Assembly: GCA_030692565.1 (NCBI GenBank)
Contig: JAUYAO010000031.1
Span: 1-64,000, forward strand
Direction: 5' to 3'
DNA from: Nitrospira sp.
Lineage (GTDB): Bacteria > Nitrospirota > Nitrospiria > Nitrospirales > Nitrospiraceae
Length of the DNA stretch: 64,000 bases
Positions 59,167 to 64,000 of this stretch are shown here, piece by piece (position 1 is the first letter of the stretch; each line of letters starts with the position of its first letter). The position numbers and the translations under genes are program-made. The notes under the pieces are model-generated. The model was not told the DNA's origin. It saw only the letters and a program-made list of their open reading frames with translations, and did not search any database.

Positions 59167-59209
59167 CCCCTCATGCGCTCCCAGAGAGCGATTCAGTGAA
59201 ACTGAGGGG
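59167..59209. terminator. Probable bidirectional terminator hairpin
   Basis: The arms CCCCTCA (59167-59173) and TGAGGGG (59203-59209) are perfectly complementary and enclose a further CGCTC/GAGCG stem. The structure lies between the convergent ends of the DUF2934 gene and the GltD-like gene. There is no long T-run, so termination efficiency is uncertain. Confidence 0.55.
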
Positions 59210-59230
59210 CTTGTCGTGATGCCGTGCGAA

Positions 59231-60856
59231 TTATTTTAACTCCTTCACCATGTCGATCGCCCCGCAGGGACATTCCTCGGCGCAGAGTCCGCAGCCTTTG
59301 CAGTAATCATAATTGATTGCGAACCGGTTGCCTGTTCCCAGCTTGATGACGGCGTTGTCCGGACAAACGGCATAGCAGTTATCGCATTCGAAACAGTTGC
59401 CGCAGGACAAGCAGCGGCGCGCCTCCAGCAAGGCGGTATTGGCACTGAGCCCTCCGACTATTTCCTCGAAGGATGCGCGCCGCCGGGCGAGCGCCAGCAC
59501 CGGTTGCGTGGACTGGGCCGCATCGGTGTAATACCAGGGATTCACACGGTCGAACGAGGCCAGGGGGTGGGACGGAGGCTTCACGTACAGGGTCCCGCGC
59601 AGATAGGCATCGACGTGGCGGGCGGCCTGTTTCCCATGGCCGGTCGCCATGCTCACGGACTGCTCACCCGGGACCATATCTCCTCCGGCAAACAGACCAG
59701 GATGACCGGTCATCATGCGTTGGTCGACGTCGATCGTGCCGTCGTCCGACAGACGCACATCCGGCAGGCTCCGCAGGAAACCGGTATCCGCCTTCTGGCC
59801 TAGCGCAAGAATCACCGTGTCTGCCTCAATCGTTTCGAACCGGCCGGTGGGTGTCGGCTTGCCGTGCTCGTCCAGTTCCATCACTTCCACTGTCAGATTG
59901 GCCTCGTCGGCCTTCGCGATGCGGCGGAGCCATTGAAACCGCACTCCTTCTTCCAGGGCCTCCGCGACTTCTTCCTTGAACGCGGGCGCGTGGGCTTCGT
60001 TCCGTCGGTAGATGATCACCGGCTCGACCCCCAATCGCTCGGCCGTCCGCGCCACGTCGATCGCGGTATTGCCTCCACCATAGACAGCCACTCGCCGCCC
60101 GAGTTTGAGGGGGAACGGACCTTCCATGCGGCTCAGAAATGTCGCGGCATCGAGCATCCGCCTGGCATCGCCCCCGGGAATGTCGATGCGCCTCGCGAGG
60201 TGGGCACCGACCGCGAGGAACGTCGCATGGAACCCGCCCTCCTGGATAGTCGCCTCGAGATCCTGAACGCGTGTATTGAGCCTGATCGCGACGCCCATCG
60301 CTTCGATGCGCGCGACCTCCCCATCGACAATGTCGCGTGGCAGGCGATAGGCAGGAATCCCATACCGCAGCATGCCGCCAACCTTGTCACCCGCCTCATG
60401 GATCGTGACGGCGTGGCCCATCCTCGTCAAATGATAGGCGGCCGACAGCCCGCTGGGCCCGGCTCCCACGATCAACACGCGCTTCCCGGTCGGCGGCGCG
60501 CACGGCACTTGCCACCCATGCTTGATCGCTTGGTCGCCGAGAAATCGTTCCACGGCATGGATGCTCACGGCCTCATCCAACTGGCCACGATTGCAGGCGT
60601 TCTCGCAGGGGTGGTAGCAGACGCGCCCGTGAATCGCCGGCATCGGATTGTCTTCCATCAGCCGCCGCCAGGCTGCTTCATAAGCCCCTTCTTCTGCATG
60701 ATAGAGCCAGGCCTGAATGTTTTCGCCGGCAGGGCAGGTATGATTGCACGGCGGCAACCGATCGACATAGACCGGTTTCATTGTACGCCAGTTCCCCGTG
60801 TGATTGGCCAGGCTGCTGTTCGGATCAAGCGTGATGGCAAACGGTTTGTGATGCAT
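59231..60856 (-). CDS. GltD-like NAD(P)H oxidoreductase fused to a PorD-type ferredoxin
   Basis: A 541-residue flavoprotein. The N-terminal FeS region (CNHTCPAGENIQAWL, CYHPCENACNRGQL, about 37-95) and the two dinucleotide-binding motifs (VLIVGAGPSGLSAAYHLTRMGH, VAVYGGGNTAIDVARTAERLG) match the glutamate synthase small subunit family. The C-terminal 60 residues hold a 2x[4Fe-4S] ferredoxin (CFECDNCYAVCP, CKGCGLCAEECP) like the delta subunit of pyruvate oxidoreductases. It leads NAD(P)H electrons to or from the PorABC proteins encoded immediately upstream. Confidence 0.9.
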   Translation of the reverse strand: MHHKPFAITLDPNSSLANHTGNWRTMKPVYVDRLPPCNHTCPAGENIQAWLYHAEEGAYEAAWRRLMEDNPMPAIHGRVCYHPCENACNRGQLDEAVSIHAVERFLGDQAIKHGWQVPCAPPTGKRVLIVGAGPSGLSAAYHLTRMGHAVTIHEAGDKVGGMLRYGIPAYRLPRDIVDGEVARIEAMGVAIRLNTRVQDLEATIQEGGFHATFLAVGAHLARRIDIPGGDARRMLDAATFLSRMEGPFPLKLGRRVAVYGGGNTAIDVARTAERLGVEPVIIYRRNEAHAPAFKEEVAEALEEGVRFQWLRRIAKADEANLTVEVMELDEHGKPTPTGRFETIEADTVILALGQKADTGFLRSLPDVRLSDDGTIDVDQRMMTGHPGLFAGGDMVPGEQSVSMATGHGKQAARHVDAYLRGTLYVKPPSHPLASFDRVNPWYYTDAAQSTQPVLALARRRASFEEIVGGLSANTALLEARRCLSCGNCFECDNCYAVCPDNAVIKLGTGNRFAINYDYCKGCGLCAEECPCGAIDMVKELK

Positions 60857-60865
60857 GCGATACCT

Positions 60866-61855
60866 TTATCCGATCAGTCCGTAGGCGGCGATGTTCGCGT
60901 CGGCGATCGATTGGATGGCCGCAATCGCCTCCATGTTCGCCTGCGGCTTGAACAAATGTTTGAAGCGGTCTTGCAGTTCCAGGTAGCGCTCCACCGGGAC
61001 TTTGTGCCGAATCAACGTCCGGCCGACGACATGTCCTGCTTGCGCCTCGAACAACGGAAACAATCCGGACTCTACCGCCATTCGCGCTACTCGAATGGTG
61101 TGCGCGGGGTCGGACCCCCAGCCCAGCGGACAAGGCACATGGATGTGAATGTACCGCGCCCCCTGGAGACCCATCGCGGTGGTGACCTTCGCTTCCAGAT
61201 CATGGAGGTCCGCCACCGAGGCGGTGGCCACGTAGGGAATGCCGTGCGCCATCGCGATGCGGGGCAGGTTCTTGCCGGTTCCCAATAAATTGCCCGGCGC
61301 CTCGCCGACCGCCTGTGTCGTATTCGTTCGCGCAAAGGGCGGCGTGGCCCCCGAACGTTGAATGCCGGTGTTCATGTAGGCTTCATTGTCGTAGCAAAGG
61401 TACAGCACATCATCATTGCGCTCGAATAGGCCGGACAGGCAGCCAAACCCGATATCGACGGTTGCCCCATCGCCTCCCTGGGCAATGACTTTCACCTCGT
61501 CTCGGCCTTTTGCGCGTAAGGCCGCAGCGACACCGCTCGCCACTGCCGGCGCATTCCCGAACACCGAATGCATCCAAGGAATCTGCCAGGCGCTCTCCGG
61601 ATAGGGGCTGGAGAAGACTTCGAGACAGCCGGTGGCATTGATGGCGATCAACCGATTATGCGACGCCCGCATCGCGGCATCGACGGCATAGCGCGCGCCC
61701 AACGCTTCTCCGCATCCCTGACAGGCGCGATGGCCCGAGTTCAGGGAATTCGTGCGATCCATTCGGGACTGCACCGTGCGGGCCGCCTCGTCGAGTAGGC
61801 GATTCCCCGCCGTATAGGTACCGGTCTGATAGAACTTGATGGGTTGCGGCGACAT
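60866..61855 (-). CDS. porB: 2-oxoacid (pyruvate) oxidoreductase beta subunit
   Basis: Thiamine diphosphate-binding subunit, 329 residues. SGHRACQGCGEALGARYAV (about 40) and a downstream Cys supply FeS ligands. The TPP/Mg2+ motif is QGGDGATVDIGFGCLSGLFERNDDVLYLCYDNEAYMNTG (about 125-163). The sequence fits pyruvate-type enzymes, but the exact 2-oxoacid is not proven. It lies between porA and the GltD-like gene with 9-12 base gaps. Confidence 0.9.
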   Translation of the reverse strand: MSPQPIKFYQTGTYTAGNRLLDEAARTVQSRMDRTNSLNSGHRACQGCGEALGARYAVDAAMRASHNRLIAINATGCLEVFSSPYPESAWQIPWMHSVFGNAPAVASGVAAALRAKGRDEVKVIAQGGDGATVDIGFGCLSGLFERNDDVLYLCYDNEAYMNTGIQRSGATPPFARTNTTQAVGEAPGNLLGTGKNLPRIAMAHGIPYVATASVADLHDLEAKVTTAMGLQGARYIHIHVPCPLGWGSDPAHTIRVARMAVESGLFPLFEAQAGHVVGRTLIRHKVPVERYLELQDRFKHLFKPQANMEAIAAIQSIADANIAAYGLIG

Positions 61856-61867
61856 CGTTCGTTCCCC

Positions 61868-63121
61868 TTAGATCACCTTGGTCCCGATGGCATTCACAGC
61901 GCGAAGGAGCTGCTCAGCCACCGGTCCTGCCCGCCGCTGCTCGCGTCGCCGCGCGAGCTCGTTGTCGATCACGGTCCTATTCAAATCCAGGAAGTGCGGC
62001 TCACTCAGCCGCTCTGCGCGGGCATCCTGCACCATCTGCTTCAGCGATGATTTCGGGATAGACCGTCCTCCCAATCCCGCAATGACCGTGTGGACAGGGA
62101 TCGGTAATCCTTGGAGAGCCCTCTGGACGTCGGCAGACACGATCCCTCCGATGCCCACCGCCAAGTCTTTTTCGACCACGATGACACGCCTGACGCCTTC
62201 CAGCTCGGCGCGAAGCTGCTGCATCGGGAAGGGCCGATAGCATCCGATTTTCACGCAGCCGGCCGCGATTCCGTCGAGACGCAATTCGTCGATAGCATCT
62301 TTGATCGTGCCGATCACCGATCCCAGCGCGACCACCGCCACGTCGGCCTCTTCCATACGATAGGGCGAGCAGAGGCCTCCGGATGGACGCTGGAACTGTT
62401 GCCCAAACGCGCCGGCCACTTCTGGGATGAGTGCAAGCGCCCGGAGCTGTTGCAGGTGCGCCAGATACTTGACCTCTGTAAAGGCTTCCGGTCCGACCAT
62501 CGCGCCGATCGAGATCGGCACAGTCGGATCGAGCACCTGGACCGGCGAGAAGGGGGGAAGGAATGCATCGACCAGACCTTGAGTCGGCACATCGACCGCT
62601 TCATAGGCGTGCGTGAGAATGTACCCATCCATGCAGACCATGACCGGGCAGCTCAGTTCCTCCGCCAGCCGAAAGGCCTGGATATGGAGATCGGCGGCTT
62701 CTTGATTCGTGTCGGCATAAAGCTGAATCCAACCGGCATCGCGCAATGCCATGCTGTCGGAGTGGTCGTTCCAGATATTGATCGGCGCGCCGACTGCTCG
62801 ATTGGCAATGGTCATCACGATCGGAAGTCCGAGCCCCGCCGCGTTGTACACCGCTTCAGCCATAAAAAGGAGGCCTTGGCTGGTCGTGGCGGTATAGGTC
62901 CGTGCTCCCGTCGCCGAAGCCCCGATCAGGACGCTGAGCGCCGCGAACTCAGATTCCACATTCAGATATTGGCAACGACCGACATCGCCCTGTTTGACCA
63001 TACGCGACAGGCGTTCAACGATATGCGTTTGCGGTGAGATAGGATAGGCGGCGATGACCTCCGGCCGGCACAACACGACCGCGTCGGCCACGGCCTGCGA
63101 TCCTTCAATTTGCGCGAGCAT
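61868..63121 (-). CDS. porA: 2-oxoacid (pyruvate) oxidoreductase alpha subunit
   Basis: A 417-residue subunit with the pyrimidine-binding and transketolase-like domains: VIAAYPISPQTHIVERLS (about 28), NVESEFAALSVLIGASATGARTYTATTSQGL (about 54) and the ANRAVGAPINIWNDHSD loop. YPISPQT is the conserved substrate-region motif. The C-terminal domain has VVEKDLAVGIGGIVSADVQRAL. It overlaps porC by 17 bases. Confidence 0.92.
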   Translation of the reverse strand: MLAQIEGSQAVADAVVLCRPEVIAAYPISPQTHIVERLSRMVKQGDVGRCQYLNVESEFAALSVLIGASATGARTYTATTSQGLLFMAEAVYNAAGLGLPIVMTIANRAVGAPINIWNDHSDSMALRDAGWIQLYADTNQEAADLHIQAFRLAEELSCPVMVCMDGYILTHAYEAVDVPTQGLVDAFLPPFSPVQVLDPTVPISIGAMVGPEAFTEVKYLAHLQQLRALALIPEVAGAFGQQFQRPSGGLCSPYRMEEADVAVVALGSVIGTIKDAIDELRLDGIAAGCVKIGCYRPFPMQQLRAELEGVRRVIVVEKDLAVGIGGIVSADVQRALQGLPIPVHTVIAGLGGRSIPKSSLKQMVQDARAERLSEPHFLDLNRTVIDNELARRREQRRAGPVAEQLLRAVNAIGTKVI

Positions 63122-63707
63122 GGGGTGTGACTCTCCCTGGTTCGTTCAAGTACGCGGTGACCTGATCATACGCCTCTCTGGCGGCGGCGGCGTTCGCCTC
63201 CCCCAGAGCGCCGGGAAACTTATGGCGAATCGCCGATTCGACGGACGCGAGCGTGATCCACCCGGTGATCGCGGCGAATCCGCCCAGCAATGCCGTATTC
63301 GCGATGGGCCGTGTGAGATGTTTCTGCCCGATGTCTGAGGCCGGCAAGGCGCACACATGGCCCCCTGGTAAGCGGCTCAGAAATTCTTCGAGCCCGAGTT
63401 CGTCCAAGCTGAAGGTCGAATTGAGCAGGACATATCCCGATGGTGCCAGGCCGCCGAAGACCTCGACATGGTGGAGTAACGTCGGATCCTGCACGATGAT
63501 GACATCGGGATGCGTCACGGATTCGCGCGTGCGAATAGTCTGCTCGTCGATGCGGCAGAAGGCCATGACCGGAGCCCCCATCCGCTCAGATCCAAAACTC
63601 GGAAAGGCCTGGGCATGCTGGCCGCCGGTGAACGCCGCGATCGATAGCAGCTCCGCCGCCGTGACCACGCCTTGCCCGCCCCGACCGTGAATGCGAATTG
63701 CATGCAT
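63105..63707 (-). CDS. porC: 2-oxoacid (pyruvate) oxidoreductase gamma subunit
   Basis: A 200-residue subunit that begins MHAIRIHGRGGQGVVTAAELLS, the standard gamma N-terminus, with FPSFGSERMGAPVMAFCRID (about 35) and IANTALLGGFAAITG. First gene of the por set as read (C, A, B, then the GltD-PorD fusion). A DksA-like gene ends four bases upstream, so both may share a transcript. Confidence 0.92.
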   Translation of the reverse strand: MHAIRIHGRGGQGVVTAAELLSIAAFTGGQHAQAFPSFGSERMGAPVMAFCRIDEQTIRTRESVTHPDVIIVQDPTLLHHVEVFGGLAPSGYVLLNSTFSLDELGLEEFLSRLPGGHVCALPASDIGQKHLTRPIANTALLGGFAAITGWITLASVESAIRHKFPGALGEANAAAAREAYDQVTAYLNEPGRVTPHARAN

Positions 63708-63711
63708 CTAA

Positions 63712-64000
63712 CTACGCTCCCACCGTCTCTCTTGCCTGGACGCAGGCGACATAGAACATCGTCGCCGGCAGCGCCAGCAATCGGCCATCAGGGATGTCGC
63801 CGCGGCACTGCTCACAAAAGCCATACTGACCCGCGCTGAGCCGGACCAACGCCTGATCGATCGCCTCAATCTCTGTCTTGAGCCTTGTCTCCATCTGGTC
63901 AAGGAACCGAACCAGCTTCTCCTGCTGACCGCGCTCTTGCACTTCTGGCTCAACGTCGGTTTCTAACCACAACAACTCGTCTTCAGTTTTCGCCGCCCGA
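63712..64000 (-). CDS. DksA/TraR-type zinc-finger protein, 5' end outside the window
   Basis: The frame stays open to the right edge, so the N-terminus is missing; about 96 residues are visible. A coiled-coil segment (QEKLVRFLDQMETRLKTEIEAIDQALVRLSAGQYGFCEQC) is followed by the DksA/TraR zinc-finger GDIPDGRLLALPATMFYVAC. Spacing shows that the third zinc ligand is Tyr instead of Cys (CEQC...YVAC). Family members bind RNA polymerase or act in small regulatory roles. It precedes porC. Confidence 0.8.
   Translation of the reverse strand, partial: RAAKTEDELLWLETDVEPEVQERGQQEKLVRFLDQMETRLKTEIEAIDQALVRLSAGQYGFCEQCRGDIPDGRLLALPATMFYVACVQARETVGA

Noticed and set aside
59864-61288. Plus-strand 474-codon frame opposite the GltD-PorD fusion and porB
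   Set aside because: Antisense to genes with clear FeS, FAD and TPP motifs; no coherent domain.

Overview
The window looks like chromosomal DNA of a Nitrospirota bacterium, most probably a Nitrospira-like chemolithoautotroph. This is an inference from gene content: a group 3b-type [NiFe] hydrogenase with its Hyp maturation set, a Na+-pumping NADH:quinone oxidoreductase (NQR), a second (N-type) ATPase, a pyruvate/2-oxoacid:acceptor oxidoreductase, glycogen enzymes and a moderately high G+C content. No rRNA, tRNA or CRISPR array was recognised.

Layout. A truncated transposase (1-71) and an MgtC/DUF4010 membrane protein (137-1417) open the window. Nearly everything up to 57 kb is on the minus strand, so operons read from high to low coordinates. 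hypE, hypD, hypC, hypF, hypA, a maturation protease and the hydrogenase large subunit hydA fill 1.7-8.8 kb. An accessory island follows (about 9.0-15.1 kb): genes separated by attC-like sites with no integrase in view, an intact-looking ISL3 element with an 8-bp target duplication, and a BrnT/BrnA-type toxin-antitoxin pair. Then come hydD and hydG (15.2-16.9 kb), nqrM-apbE-nqrFEDCBA (17.0-24.2 kb), a CBS-domain gene and a decayed fragment of a second hydG. The three-gene transhydrogenase pntAA-pntAB-pntB and hydB end the block at 29.1 kb. The hydrogenase genes thus keep the classical order B-G-D-A but are split by two blocks.

From 29 to 47 kb: glycogen debranching enzyme, PEP synthase, NhaA antiporter, a universal-stress protein fused to a membrane domain, the complete N-ATPase operon atpDCQRBEFAG, and glycogen phosphorylase. 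From 47 to 53 kb: acetyl-CoA synthetase, a beta-CASP metallo-beta-lactamase and several small proteins. From 53 to 57 kb: signalling genes, namely a histidine-less DHp fragment with a lone receiver, a NarL-type regulator and a PAS kinase. A short plus-strand cluster of small zinc-ribbon, winged-helix and DUF2934 proteins (57.4-59.1 kb) includes a recent duplication. The window ends with a por-type cluster (GltD-PorD fusion, PorB, PorA, PorC) and a truncated DksA/TraR-like gene.

How the parts may work together (inference): the cytoplasmic hydrogenase exchanges electrons between H2 and NAD(P)H. The proton-translocating transhydrogenase, translationally coupled to hydB, balances NADPH and NADH. 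NQR oxidises NADH and pumps Na+, and the N-ATPase and NhaA complete a sodium circuit. Glycogen phosphorylase overlaps atpD, suggesting joint expression of reserve mobilisation and the second ATPase.
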